A stretch of DNA of 64,000 nt from Dokdonia sp. 4H-3-7-5 (GTDB lineage: Bacteria; Bacteroidota; Bacteroidia; Flavobacteriales; Flavobacteriaceae): assembly GCF_000212355.1 (NCBI RefSeq), contig NC_015496.1, positions 1,872,501 through 1,936,500 of the forward strand, given 5' to 3'. Positions 51,907-60,690 of the stretch are shown here, one piece after another; the stretch's first letter is position 1, and each line of letters opens with the position of its first letter. Under the pieces are notes generated by a model. It was not told the DNA's origin. It did not search any database and saw nothing but the letters and a program-made list of their open reading frames with translations. The translations under genes and the position numbers were made by a program.

Positions 51907-53263
51907 ATTATATAGCGTGCCATTAATTTTGGTATTATTATGTGCTTATGTCAGCGCATTTGCTCAAGAACCCCAAACTCCATTTCTTTCTTCAGAGGAT
52001 GCAGTACGTGCCATGCTTACTAATAATTTTGGGATTCAGATCGCAAATAATAATGTAGGTGTAGCAGATAACAACACAAGTATTTTAAATTCTGATTATC
52101 TCCCTACTGTTTTTGGACAAGCAGGTGCAAATTTTGACAGAACTACGAGTACTACGGATTTTAATGGTGCTTTAGATAATGATGGAAATGCTCGTCCTAA
52201 TGTGGTTATACCAGACGCCGAAACTGTGCGTTATGATGCATCTATAAATGCAAGTTATACTCTTTTTGACGGTTTAGGTAGATTTTATAATTATAAACAG
52301 CTTAAGGAGCAATACAACCTATCACAGTTAGAGGCGAGAGAAACTATAGAAAACACCATGGTTCAGCTTTTTTCAGTGTATTATGAGGTTGCCCGTATAG
52401 AAGAAAATATAGCTGTTTTTGAAACTGCACTAGAGATTTCAAGAAAGCGTGAAACGCGTGCCCAGTATCAATTTGATTATGGGCAAGTTAATAAACTACA
52501 AATTCTAAATGCTCAAGTAGATATTGTAACAGATAGTATTAATTTATTAAATGCTAAACAGCAACTGCGCAACACACAACGTGATCTCAATGTAGTTCTT
52601 GCGGCCCCACTTGAAAATTTAAAAACAGCAGATACTACAGTGGCATTCGTAAGTCCGCTATTGATAGATAGTTATGTTGAGCAGGCAAGTGTAAATAATG
52701 TGAATTTATTGCAAGTTGAACAGGATATCATTATTTCAGATTATGAAATAAAAAAGGCAAAAGGACTCTTTTTGCCAACCATAGGGTTAACTGGTAGTTA
52801 TGGATGGAATCTCGCAAACAATCCTGCATCTGCTTTTTTTCCTGGAACTACTAGAAGTTCGACTAGTCTTGCTGCCGGGGCCAGCTTAAGCTGGAATATT
52901 TTTGATGGCGGCAGATCAATTGTAGGATTAAAAAATGCACGAATAGCTCTTGATAGTCAGAAGTTAATTAAAGAGCAGCTCAAGCAACAGGTTTACAGAG
53001 ACATTGCTAATGCAAAAGGAAATTATCAGAATGCACTAATGGTTTTTAGATTGCAAGAGCAAAATGTAATTACTAGCGAGGCTAATTTTGAGCGCTCATC
53101 AGAACAATTTAAATTAGGTCAAGTATCAAGTGTAGAGTTTCGTCAAGCACAATTAAATCTTCTTAATGCGCAGACTACCAAGAACGCTGCAAAGTATACA
53201 GCAAAGCTTGCAGAGATACAGTTATTACAGCTTACAGGTCAATTGCTTAATGTAGATTTTTAA
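51896..53263 (+). CDS. TolC-family outer-membrane efflux duct
   Basis: This 455-residue protein has a signal peptide ending near SAFAQ and two TolC repeats with long helices (AREYYEVARIEENIAVFE-type and the QEQNVITSEANFERSSEQFKLGQVSSVEFRQAQ pattern). It forms the outer-membrane tunnel of the tripartite pump. It starts eleven bases inside the pump gene and ends just before an iterated palindrome. Confidence 0.95.
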   Translation: MTNRLYSVPLILVLLCAYVSAFAQEPQTPFLSSEDAVRAMLTNNFGIQIANNNVGVADNNTSILNSDYLPTVFGQAGANFDRTTSTTDFNGALDNDGNARPNVVIPDAETVRYDASINASYTLFDGLGRFYNYKQLKEQYNLSQLEARETIENTMVQLFSVYYEVARIEENIAVFETALEISRKRETRAQYQFDYGQVNKLQILNAQVDIVTDSINLLNAKQQLRNTQRDLNVVLAAPLENLKTADTTVAFVSPLLIDSYVEQASVNNVNLLQVEQDIIISDYEIKKAKGLFLPTIGLTGSYGWNLANNPASAFFPGTTRSSTSLAAGASLSWNIFDGGRSIVGLKNARIALDSQKLIKEQLKQQVYRDIANAKGNYQNALMVFRLQEQNVITSEANFERSSEQFKLGQVSSVEFRQAQLNLLNAQTTKNAAKYTAKLAEIQLLQLTGQLLNVDF

Positions 53264-53274
53264 AACGTAGGTAG

Positions 53275-53290
53275 CGCTTTCGCGAAAGCG
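53275..53290. repeat. Iterated palindrome copy 15 (after efflux operon)
   Basis: CGCTTTCGCGAAAGCG with a following TA, eleven bases after the duct gene stop codon. It is the last copy seen before the tRNA and island. Confidence 0.93.
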
Positions 53291-53314
53291 TAATCCTCTA
53301 TATATTAGATCGTC

Positions 53315-53494
53315 ATGTACGAACATTTTTTTCAATGCCCTTACTGTTGGGAAGAGATTTCTATGCTCTTAGATCCATCCATAAGTAGTGTGTATGTAGA
53401 AGATTGTGAGGTTTGTTGTAACCCTATTGAATTGCAAGTAGGTTTTGAGGATGGAACTTTAACTTCATTCTCTGCTATAGACATCGAACAATAG
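53315..53494 (+). CDS. Small CPxCG-type cysteine-rich zinc-ribbon protein
   Basis: This 59-residue product has FQCPYCWEEISM and a second pair DCEVCCNP, a compact four-cysteine zinc ribbon of the CPxCG motif-containing family seen in many bacteria. The start is ATG 53315 and the stop TAG at 53492. The gene follows the palindrome and precedes the gene at 53564 by about 70 bases. Function is not known. Confidence 0.85.
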   Translation: MYEHFFQCPYCWEEISMLLDPSISSVYVEDCEVCCNPIELQVGFEDGTLTSFSAIDIEQ

Positions 53495-53563
53495 CCCATT
53501 TTCTTACATTTGGGCGTTATTTTTTATTTATTAAATATCTATCTTTCTATCAATAAATAATTT

Positions 53564-53920
53564 ATGATAATAGAACTTAATATCGCAGATGACACCCTAG
53601 GATTTGTTTATGAAAACAAAATCGCTCAAGATGGTGTTAACCAAGTAAAGGCGGCGATAGAGAAAAAGCTTGAAAGTCACGATAAAATCAATATCTATCT
53701 TGAAGATGATGATGTGGATGAGATTGAGATAAGAGCATTTATTGACCATACATTTTTTGATATTTCTTATGCTAAGCGTATCAATAGATTAGTGATTGTA
53801 TCTAACAGGTCGTGGATACGCCGCGTAGTGCGTCTCAAGGATTTATTAATGACCTCAGACGTGAAGGCTTACTCGTCAAAAAAACGTGTAGATGCTTTAT
53901 GCTGGGTTATGAAAAAATAA
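53564..53920 (+). CDS. STAS/SEC14-like (DUF3478) small protein
   Basis: This 118-residue protein has a STAS/SpoIIAA-like alpha-beta pattern (MIIELNIADDTLGFVYENKI, then INIYLEDDDVDEIEIRAF and NRLVIVSNRSWIRR). Such small proteins bind ligands or partners. It stands between the CPxCG gene and the convergent AsmA-like gene, only four bases from the latter's stop codon. I cannot name a specific function. Confidence 0.78.
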   Translation: MIIELNIADDTLGFVYENKIAQDGVNQVKAAIEKKLESHDKINIYLEDDDVDEIEIRAFIDHTFFDISYAKRINRLVIVSNRSWIRRVVRLKDLLMTSDVKAYSSKKRVDALCWVMKK

Positions 53921-53924
53921 GAAT

Positions 53925-55481
53925 TTATCCTTTTCCTGCTAGTGTCGCGATTAATCCAGACTTGAGGTTGAGCCAAAGATAATTGAAGAATGACTTTGTT
54001 GCATCTCTTTCTGTCTCACCAGTACCCTCTCTAAAATCTGTAGGCTTGTCATCACTATCTTCTTTAATAAATAGGTTTACAACCTTAGATAATAACTTGT
54101 TAATGCCTTTCCCTCTTTTGCGCATTATTTCAATCTCAAAATCGTCATATTTCATACGCATATCAATGCTAGATTTGCTAGCATTACCGTCTATGGTAAA
54201 GTAGGTTTGGTAAGTTTCACCTGTGAGTTTAATATTTAGATTGGGAGCGGTAAATTGATTCATCTGTTCTCCTGGTAATTTTCCTATACTTCCTTTAAAT
54301 AGAAACAGATCATTTTTATCATTTACATCAAAAGACCAATCTACTTCAATAGGAGTGTTATCCATAAAAGTAGCGGTGAGTTTTAAAGCTGTTTTATCTC
54401 CAGCAGGATATGTGTTTCCTAGTTTGTTTATAGATGCATTAAGAGCAGAAAATTCAATGCGACCTCCTTGATTGTCATCCTTTAATTTTTCTTGATAAAC
54501 AATGCTACCATCTTTAATAGTTACATTATTTACTAGGAGGTTAATAGGAGCCTCCCTGAGCATCTTACTATAAAGAGGCTTGTAAGTATTATCATCAGTA
54601 ACTAGCTTGTCTCTAAAAACATTTAAAGTAGGTTTGTCAATTAAGATCGAGATAGCTCCAGCAAATAACTCACTATTTTCAAATCCAAAAGTGGGATTGT
54701 CTATTTCAATCGCTGCTATTGCGAGATTAAAATGATCTCTTTCAATTGGAGTTATATTTGAGAGGTCAGCCTTACTATATTTTGTATTCAATGTGATATT
54801 GTTGAAACGTCCTTTTCTATCAGTTATGGTAAAATCTTCAAGAGTGAGTCGTTCGTATTTGCCTACTTTGAGAGATATTTCGGAACCATTAGCATTGTAG
54901 TCCGAGTAATCTAGAGGTATCTTTCTTGAAAGAGTTTTGCTATCTATATAGATGTCGTCTATTTCTAAGGTGATATCTCCTACGCTAACGGATATTGAGT
55001 CTTTTGTTCCATCATAAATTGTCAATGAGGCATTATCTATACTTAACTCTTCAAGCAGGATAGGTTTAAAAACTTTTGCAAGAGGTTTTCTTACCGTGTC
55101 TGTTGATTTTTTGAATTTATGCTTGCTGTATGTAATTGCTGCACCATTAAGTTTAATATCTTCTATGTTGATTTCTTTATTCACTAGATAACTCCAATAG
55201 CTTACATCTTCAATTGTAAATGAGTTTGCTTTAACGATTGTGTGCGTTATGGTATCCGTTTTGTTCTGAATATGCACTTCTGGATCTACAATAGTGATAG
55301 TTCCAGAGAAGCTTTCTAGATTTATATCACTATATGAGACAGTAAAATGCTCTGGCAGCCTATTTTTTAAAAAGAATTCTGCTTTATTTTTTACAGCTCG
55401 ATTTATAAGAATTTGAGCTGTAAGTATTGCTAGTATTAAGATTACCAGCGAGATGAGAATTGTTCTTGTTTTTTTATTCAT
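53925..55481 (-). CDS. AsmA/DUF748-like inner-membrane-anchored protein
   Basis: This 518-residue protein has one N-terminal anchor helix (about 7-27) and a long beta-rich periplasmic body with repeated segments (VSYSDINLESFSGTITIVDP, NVTIKDGSIVYQEKL), as in DUF748/AsmA relatives that span the periplasm and may carry lipids. The C-terminus (SFFNYLWLNLKSGLIATLAG) is family-like. It faces the tRNA gene divergently. Confidence 0.85.
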   Translation of the reverse strand: MNKKTRTILISLVILILAILTAQILINRAVKNKAEFFLKNRLPEHFTVSYSDINLESFSGTITIVDPEVHIQNKTDTITHTIVKANSFTIEDVSYWSYLVNKEINIEDIKLNGAAITYSKHKFKKSTDTVRKPLAKVFKPILLEELSIDNASLTIYDGTKDSISVSVGDITLEIDDIYIDSKTLSRKIPLDYSDYNANGSEISLKVGKYERLTLEDFTITDRKGRFNNITLNTKYSKADLSNITPIERDHFNLAIAAIEIDNPTFGFENSELFAGAISILIDKPTLNVFRDKLVTDDNTYKPLYSKMLREAPINLLVNNVTIKDGSIVYQEKLKDDNQGGRIEFSALNASINKLGNTYPAGDKTALKLTATFMDNTPIEVDWSFDVNDKNDLFLFKGSIGKLPGEQMNQFTAPNLNIKLTGETYQTYFTIDGNASKSSIDMRMKYDDFEIEIMRKRGKGINKLLSKVVNLFIKEDSDDKPTDFREGTGETERDATKSFFNYLWLNLKSGLIATLAGKG

Positions 55482-55552
55482 AGGTTAAATATAGTATGCA
55501 GTAATCGCTGAGAAAAAAGTTTGTGATTTCTTGTTAAATATGCCCTTTACGA

Positions 55553-55585
55553 TTTGGTAATAAGGAAAAGTTTGTTGTATATTTG
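55553..55585 (+). promoter_or_regulatory. Promoter of initiator tRNA gene
   Basis: TTTG at 55553-55556 and TATATTTG at 55578-55585 match both consensus elements with 21 bases between them. Transcription would start near 55592. Confidence 0.6.
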
Positions 55586-55644
55586 CACTCCAATTAACGC
55601 AGTACTGATGGCCTAATCAAGAAACGTGTTACTGGAACGTATAT

Positions 55645-55717
55645 CGCGGGATAGAGCAGTAGGCAGCTCGTCGGGCTCATAACCCGAAGGTCACTGGTTC
55701 GAGTCCAGTTCCCGCTA
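55645..55717 (+). tRNA. Initiator tRNA-Met (anticodon CAT)
   Basis: The sequence folds as a full cloverleaf: acceptor CGCGGGA with TCCCGCT, anticodon arm TCGGG-CTCATAA-CCCGA and T arm ACTGG-TTCGAGT-CCAGT. The three consecutive GC pairs in the anticodon stem and the unpaired 1-72 position (C opposite T) mark the initiator, not elongator, tRNA-Met. No CCA is encoded. A terminator follows, then the island integrase. Confidence 0.96.
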
Positions 55718-55740
55718 CTAAGGCTAACGCCAACAAAATC

Positions 55741-55771
55741 AACGGATAGTGTTTCACTATCCGTTTTTTTT
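55741..55771 (+). terminator. Terminator of the tRNA transcript
   Basis: AACGGATAGTG pairs with CACTATCCGTT around TTT, followed by a T tract, directly before the integrase. Confidence 0.93.
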
Positions 55772-55828
55772 ATGCCTTCACTTTTTTTACATTTACTCAA
55801 AGTACACGCTAACGTACACGATTCGACC

Positions 55829-57130
55829 ATGAAACTTAATTATTCTGAGCCTAAATTTTATACTGGAGGAGTGGATATTTTTAATTGGTCAAAGCTCTCA
55901 AAGAAGCAGAAAGAAGTAGCTTTATCTAAAAATTGGTACGTATACTACTCTTACAGAAATCCTCAAACAGGAAAACTCGAAAGACAGACTAATCTAAAGG
56001 CAAGTGTGAACACTTATCCTGACAAGGCTAGGAGATGGAAAATGCTAAAGATTGTAAAAGCAGCAATAGAGAATCTTCTCGAAGCAGGATATAATCCATT
56101 TGTAGATAACAAATCTGTTAAGGAATACCTTCAATCACAAGAGAAAGAAAAGGTTGGTCAAACTATAAATACTAAAGGTACTAGTGTAATACAACAATCT
56201 AATCCTGTATTACAAGTTGATAATGCTATCCAGATGTCTATTAAAGACGCTTTTCAATTAGGTCTAGAGACTAAGCAGCGTATTCTTAATGAAAATTCAT
56301 TTCCGAAATTTAAAAGTAGGATCAAAAGGTTTGAAGTATGGTTAAGCGATAATAGCTATACGGAAGAAAACTGCATCACAACTATACAGAAGAAGTCTGT
56401 AATACAATATTTGAACAGTGTGTTACAACTAACTAGTGCACGCAATCGAAACAATACAAGGACTGCTATTTCCTCATTATTTCAAGTTTTGGAGGATAAT
56501 GATGTAGTACAAGAAAATTTTGTCAAAAAGATTAATGTACTTAAATCTGTGCCTGAGAGAAACAAGACATACACTCCTAAACAGGTAGAAGATGTCTTTC
56601 ATTATATGAAAGTTAATGATCCCATTTTGTTACTCTTTGTTCAATTCATTTCTTACAATTTCTTAAGGCCTATTGAAGTATGTAGATTAAGAATAGGTGA
56701 TTTAGACTTAAAAGATAAAAAACTCTATGTGAGAGCTAAGAATCAACCTGTCAAAACTAAAATTATCCCAGATATCTTGATAGATAAGCTTTCTGGATTG
56801 GAGAAACTTGATAGTAATGCTCTTTTATTTACGCCAGACAGAATAGGTGGTCTCTGGGAGACTAAGGAAGGTAATAGGAGAGACTACTTTACAAAACGTT
56901 TTAAAACAGTAAAGGGTCATTTTTCTTTAGGTACAAACTACGGTTTGTATAGTTTTAGACACACATTTATAACTAAGCTTTATAAAGAACTTGCCATAAA
57001 GCTAACCCCAAATGAAGTAAAAAGTAAATTAATGCTAATCACGGGTCATTCTACTATGAAAGCACTAGAACAATATTTGAGAGATATTGATGCAGTGCTG
57101 CCTCAGGATTACTCCAATATGTTGAAATAA
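55829..57130 (+). CDS. Tyrosine recombinase / integrase of the island
   Basis: I place the start at ATG 55829 (MKLNYSEPKFYTGG); the longer frame would begin in the tRNA terminator. The 433-residue product has a SAM-like arm-binding domain (about 130-230) and the catalytic domain: Arg in LRPIEVCRLRIGDL, His-Arg in YSFRHTFITKLY, GH in ITGHSTMKALEQYL and the nucleophile Tyr in EQYLRDID. Its place directly downstream of the tRNA gene fits site-specific insertion there. It shares a stop/start base with the next gene. Confidence 0.93.
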   Translation: MKLNYSEPKFYTGGVDIFNWSKLSKKQKEVALSKNWYVYYSYRNPQTGKLERQTNLKASVNTYPDKARRWKMLKIVKAAIENLLEAGYNPFVDNKSVKEYLQSQEKEKVGQTINTKGTSVIQQSNPVLQVDNAIQMSIKDAFQLGLETKQRILNENSFPKFKSRIKRFEVWLSDNSYTEENCITTIQKKSVIQYLNSVLQLTSARNRNNTRTAISSLFQVLEDNDVVQENFVKKINVLKSVPERNKTYTPKQVEDVFHYMKVNDPILLLFVQFISYNFLRPIEVCRLRIGDLDLKDKKLYVRAKNQPVKTKIIPDILIDKLSGLEKLDSNALLFTPDRIGGLWETKEGNRRDYFTKRFKTVKGHFSLGTNYGLYSFRHTFITKLYKELAIKLTPNEVKSKLMLITGHSTMKALEQYLRDIDAVLPQDYSNMLK

Positions 57131-58089
57131 TGGAATTTAAAAACTTTGGGCTTGTCAGTGTAGAAGAAGCTAACGCAATGGGACAAGGCTACACTGACTT
57201 TTTGCAGGAAAAAGGTCTTATTATTTCTGTTCAACCTTTGAGTTCTTCAACGGTTAATATGGGAATGGATGGTAGTTTAGGAATAACACTTTCTAATTCA
57301 AGACCTATAGAAAAACGTTTCACACCTGAGTTAGGTTTAGAAATTCGGGATTTTCTTTTGGATAATTATAAGGGATTTATTGGAGGGGACTTAATTTCTT
57401 TTCGCAGAAAATTTCAAGACGAATGCTTTGGGCGCAGTGATCACGAAAAAAAACAGATTGGTTTAGAGTATTTTAATTTGTATTACAAAACCTGGTGTGA
57501 TATACCTATGCTCAACAATAGCCTAAATGTAGATGGTAATTCTGTGGATACGCCTAGAATGAACTCCTTAAATGCTGAACGGAATTACATAGCAGAACAA
57601 TTCAGGTATGAGCTTGATATGATCTCCAAATATTTAGTAGGAGATAGGGGGTACTTCAATCGTGACCTTTATGAAAGCTCATTGAAACTACAAGAGACGA
57701 TATCCTTTGAAAATGAATATTTAATACTACAATACTTAAATGATTTATTCGGTTTTGAGAATCAGAAAAGTAATGATCGCAATCTTATCTTAGATAAGAT
57801 CTATAAGGAGAATAGAACTAAAATAGATTCTTTTGATACCATTCTCTTTATAGACAACATCTTTTCTATAGAAGATTATAGATCACAAGCGTATGGGATA
57901 GCGCTTTTTGATTTTTTAAAACATGAGGTGAAAACAATTTACTTGTCTATGAGAGAATTTTCAGATTTGATAGTAGAAAATTTCCCTTCTAATTTTAACA
58001 AATTGAAACACCGAGATAAAGGTGATGCTCACGATGAAAAGAAAAATCTTTTCAAAAATGAATGGGATAAATTCTTTGAAGATCACTAA
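57130..58089 (+). CDS. Unknown protein translationally coupled to integrase
   Basis: This 319-residue protein starts on the last base of the integrase stop codon (TAATG). It is soluble, mixed alpha/beta, with FTPELGLEIRDFLLDNYKGF and YELDMISKYLVGDRGYFNRDLYE segments and an acidic/basic C-terminal helix (KLKHRDKGDAHDEKKN). I recognise no domain. Coupling to the integrase suggests a partner in integration, excision or their control. Confidence 0.72.
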   Translation: MEFKNFGLVSVEEANAMGQGYTDFLQEKGLIISVQPLSSSTVNMGMDGSLGITLSNSRPIEKRFTPELGLEIRDFLLDNYKGFIGGDLISFRRKFQDECFGRSDHEKKQIGLEYFNLYYKTWCDIPMLNNSLNVDGNSVDTPRMNSLNAERNYIAEQFRYELDMISKYLVGDRGYFNRDLYESSLKLQETISFENEYLILQYLNDLFGFENQKSNDRNLILDKIYKENRTKIDSFDTILFIDNIFSIEDYRSQAYGIALFDFLKHEVKTIYLSMREFSDLIVENFPSNFNKLKHRDKGDAHDEKKNLFKNEWDKFFEDH

Positions 58090-58109
58090 AATTTTAATTT
58101 TTAACAAAT

Positions 58110-58149
58110 TACCCCGTGTCTACCCCTTTTCTACCCCTAATATTACCCT
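58110..58149. repeat. Iteron-like TACCCC array
   Basis: TACCCC at 58110, 58121 and 58132, then TACCCT at 58144, are spaced 11, 11 and 12 bases, about one helical turn. They lie in the gap before the RHH and RepA-like genes. Confidence 0.7.
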
Positions 58150-58183
58150 AGTTTAACTCTCTGTATTTTAAAATCTTACACCC

Positions 58184-58238
58184 AGTAAACACTACTGATC
58201 AGGTGTAGGGATCTATTATTCTTTTCTCGGTGTTTACT
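58184..58238. repeat. Inverted repeat with central palindrome
   Basis: AGTAAACAC (58184-58192) is mirrored by GTGTTTACT (58230-58238). CTGATCAG (58195-58202) is a self-palindrome between them. With the TACCCC array this fills the 179-base gap. Confidence 0.6.
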
Positions 58239-58268
58239 CTAACTATTTTTTAATTAGAACTAAACATT

Positions 58269-58442
58269 ATGGACAAAAAGAAAGCAACAGTAATATTCAG
58301 AGTTGATACTGAATACAAAATCTATTTAGAGAAACTCGCAGCGCATTATGAAGTAACTGTCTCAGAATTTGTAAGAGATTTTCTTGTAGATGCCCTAGAA
58401 GATTGTGAGCTACCTTTCTATTACAATAAGGGTGATGAATAG
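58269..58442 (+). CDS. Small ribbon-helix-helix-like protein
   Basis: This 57-residue product (MDKKKATVIFRVDTEYKIYL...) shows a beta strand followed by two helices with SEFVRDFLVDAL, fitting a ribbon-helix-helix DNA-binding fold. It overlaps the next gene by eight bases. It probably regulates or binds the neighbouring origin-like array, by analogy with plasmid systems. Confidence 0.72.
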   Translation: MDKKKATVIFRVDTEYKIYLEKLAAHYEVTVSEFVRDFLVDALEDCELPFYYNKGDE

Positions 58443-59460
58443 ATCCATCATTGCTGATGATCTCCAGCGAAGGAAAGAAGATCTAGAAGATAAAAGAACT
58501 ACAAACAATTGTTTAATTGTAAAGCCTGTAAATAAGTGGATTGATGATGCCAAATCTAGGCCTATTCCAAACATGTTGTTTAGTGAATTATGGTATGAGA
58601 ATGAGCTTGCCATATTGTTTGCAGATACAAATCAGGGAAAGTCAATACTTGCAGTACAAATAGCTGATAGTCTTAGTAGAGGAATTGCTATTGATGGATT
58701 CAAACTAGAGTGTAAACCTAAAAAAGTCTTATACCTAGATTTTGAACTTTCTGATAAACAATTTGAAAATAGATACTCTGTAGATTATTCTAGTCATTAC
58801 ACGTTTGACAACTTATTTCATAGAGCAGAGCTAAATCCAGAATTAGACCTACCAAAAGAATATAAATCCATAGAGGATTATCTCTGTGGGACTCTTGAGG
58901 CTACAATTATAGGTAACGGTGCTGATGTCATAATCATAGATAATCTAACGTATCTAAATTCAGATAGCGAGAAGGCTAAGTATGCACTTAACCTAATGAA
59001 GCTTCTGAAAAAAATAATTAAGTCTACCACTGTTTCAATTTTAGTGCTTGCACATACTCCTAAGAGGGATAATTCTGTACCTCTCACTAAAAATGATCTA
59101 GCAGGAAGCAAAATGCTTATGAATTTTTGTGACAGTTGTTTTGCTATAGGCGCGAGTACTTTAGAAGTATCTCACAGGTATATCAAGCAAATAAAACAAC
59201 GTAATACAGAGCATATATATCATGGTGAGCATGTCATTCTATGCGAGATACACAAAGAGCTCAATTTCTTAAAATTTAATTTTCTGGAGTATACCAGTGA
59301 GCTTGATCATTTAAAGACTGCTACAACTGCTTCCATTGATACTAGGGATGCAAAGATGGTAGACTTGATACAGCAAGGGAAAAATAATGTTGAGATAGGA
59401 AAGGAATTAGGATTGAGTGAAGGAGCTATAAGGAAAAGAAGAAATAAGCTCAACTGCTAA
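58435..59460 (+). CDS. RepA-like AAA ATPase (replicative helicase type)
   Basis: Start chosen at ATG 58435, overlapping the RHH gene. The 341-residue product has a RecA-fold ATPase core: Walker A FADTNQGKSILAVQ (Asp-Thr-Asn replacing the usual Gly-rich lead), Walker B ADVIIIDNLTYL, and LAHTPKRD. This fits mobile-element RepA/DnaB-like helicases. The C-terminus has a helix-turn-helix (NNVEIGKELGLSEGAIRKRRNKL). It probably acts in element replication or its control. Confidence 0.82.
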   Translation: MNRSIIADDLQRRKEDLEDKRTTNNCLIVKPVNKWIDDAKSRPIPNMLFSELWYENELAILFADTNQGKSILAVQIADSLSRGIAIDGFKLECKPKKVLYLDFELSDKQFENRYSVDYSSHYTFDNLFHRAELNPELDLPKEYKSIEDYLCGTLEATIIGNGADVIIIDNLTYLNSDSEKAKYALNLMKLLKKIIKSTTVSILVLAHTPKRDNSVPLTKNDLAGSKMLMNFCDSCFAIGASTLEVSHRYIKQIKQRNTEHIYHGEHVILCEIHKELNFLKFNFLEYTSELDHLKTATTASIDTRDAKMVDLIQQGKNNVEIGKELGLSEGAIRKRRNKLNC

Positions 59461-59463
59461 TCT

Positions 59464-59661
59464 ATGAATGCTCAAGTGGTATATAATCTTGTTAAAACAC
59501 TTCCTAAGGAAGAGTTCGACAAGTTGTACCACATGATGAAGAATGAATTTAATATTCAAACTAGTGCTCTAGATCCTAAAAGAAGTAAAAAACACTTCCC
59601 AGATATTACTGTCAGGGAAATGGAGATTTATTTGATTGAAAATCACTTTAACAAGAAGTAA
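59464..59661 (+). CDS. Small conserved protein of flavobacterial mobile elements
   Basis: This 65-residue protein (MNAQVVYNLVKTLPKEEFDKLYHMM...) lies three bases after the RepA-like gene. Similar short proteins appear in mobile elements of this phylum, in my memory, but no function is known. It precedes the perfect inverted repeat. Confidence 0.65.
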   Translation: MNAQVVYNLVKTLPKEEFDKLYHMMKNEFNIQTSALDPKRSKKHFPDITVREMEIYLIENHFNKK

Positions 59662-59677
59662 ACTACACAAAATCTAT

Positions 59678-59717
59678 TCGTACCAATCGTACTATATTAT
59701 TAGTACGATTGGTACGA
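59678..59717. repeat. Perfect 17-bp inverted repeat with four CGTAC half-sites
   Basis: TCGTACCAATCGTACTA (59678-59694) and TAGTACGATTGGTACGA (59701-59717) are exact complements around a TATTAT loop. Each arm holds CGTAC twice. No T tract follows. It lies 18 bases before the primase-like gene. Confidence 0.92.
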
Positions 59718-59734
59718 GTATAAAGTATTAGCTT

Positions 59735-60604
59735 ATGAATTATAGATATGTATTAGATGGCTCTAGTAAGAAATACGTTTGCCCTAAGTGCTCAAAGAAA
59801 AGTTTTGTGAGATATCTCGATAAGCAGGACGGGGGCTATTTGACATCTACTTTAGGACGATGTGATAGAGAAAGTAAATGCGGCTATTTCAATAAACCTT
59901 ATGCAAATAGTGTTTTGTCATATGATGTAATACATAGACCTGTACCTCAGGTGCCAACATACCACAACGATGATCTTCTCTTCAAATACTGTAATAATTA
60001 TGCATCTAACAATCTGTTTAATTACCTATTGAAATACTTTAATCTCGGTCAAGTACTTGAAGTTTTTAAAAGGTATCATATAGGTACGTGTTCATACTGG
60101 AAAGGAGCAACTGTATTTTTTCAAATGGATATTGAAAAACGCCTTAGAGGTGGGAAAGTGATGCAGTATATTGAACATACTGGCAAACGAGTCAAGAAAC
60201 CGTACAATCGCATAAGCTGGATGCACAAAGTATTACAGCTTGATAACTTTATATTACAGCAATGTTTATTTGGATTACATAATATAATTGACTGTAATAC
60301 ATTGTCAACAGTTTGTATTACAGAGTCAGAAAAGACAGCAATCGTTATGAGTTTAATGTTTCCTGAGTATACATGGCTGGCAACTGGTAGTAAATCTAAT
60401 TTTAAGGAATCTTTATTACAACCTCTAAAGGCGTATAATATCATTGCATATCCTGATAAGACAGAATTTAATGACTGGAATAACAAATGTAAAGACCTGA
60501 ACAGGCAAGGTTATCATATAAATTGTAGTGACCTTTTAGAAAGTCAAGCTTTGGAAGAGGGAGGTGATCTCGTTGATTTGGTAGTGTCTAAAAAATTTTT
60601 GTGA
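59735..60604 (+). CDS. Primase-like protein with zinc ribbon and Toprim-type motifs
   Basis: This 289-residue protein starts with a CHC2-like zinc ribbon (YVCPKCSKKSFVRYL, then GRCDRESKCGYF), followed by a DUF6371-type region and a Toprim-like core (VCITESEKTAIVMSL and IAYPDKTEF). These are features of phage/plasmid primases. It would prime DNA synthesis for the element. It stands alone behind the inverted repeat and ends near a convergent gene. Confidence 0.82.
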   Translation: MNYRYVLDGSSKKYVCPKCSKKSFVRYLDKQDGGYLTSTLGRCDRESKCGYFNKPYANSVLSYDVIHRPVPQVPTYHNDDLLFKYCNNYASNNLFNYLLKYFNLGQVLEVFKRYHIGTCSYWKGATVFFQMDIEKRLRGGKVMQYIEHTGKRVKKPYNRISWMHKVLQLDNFILQQCLFGLHNIIDCNTLSTVCITESEKTAIVMSLMFPEYTWLATGSKSNFKESLLQPLKAYNIIAYPDKTEFNDWNNKCKDLNRQGYHINCSDLLESQALEEGGDLVDLVVSKKFL

Positions 60605-60657
60605 AGAAACTTAAGTGTCTGAACACATCAATTCTATTGGTGTAAAAGTGCTAATAC

Positions 60658-60690
60658 TTACCACTTCAAAGTAAATGGAATAAGTGGTAA
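60658..60690. repeat. Inverted repeat between convergent genes
   Basis: TTACCACTT (60658-60666) pairs with AAGTGGTAA (60682-60690) around 15 bases. There is no T tract. It lies between the primase-like gene and the gene at 60691. It may be a weak terminator or a protein-binding site. Confidence 0.5.
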
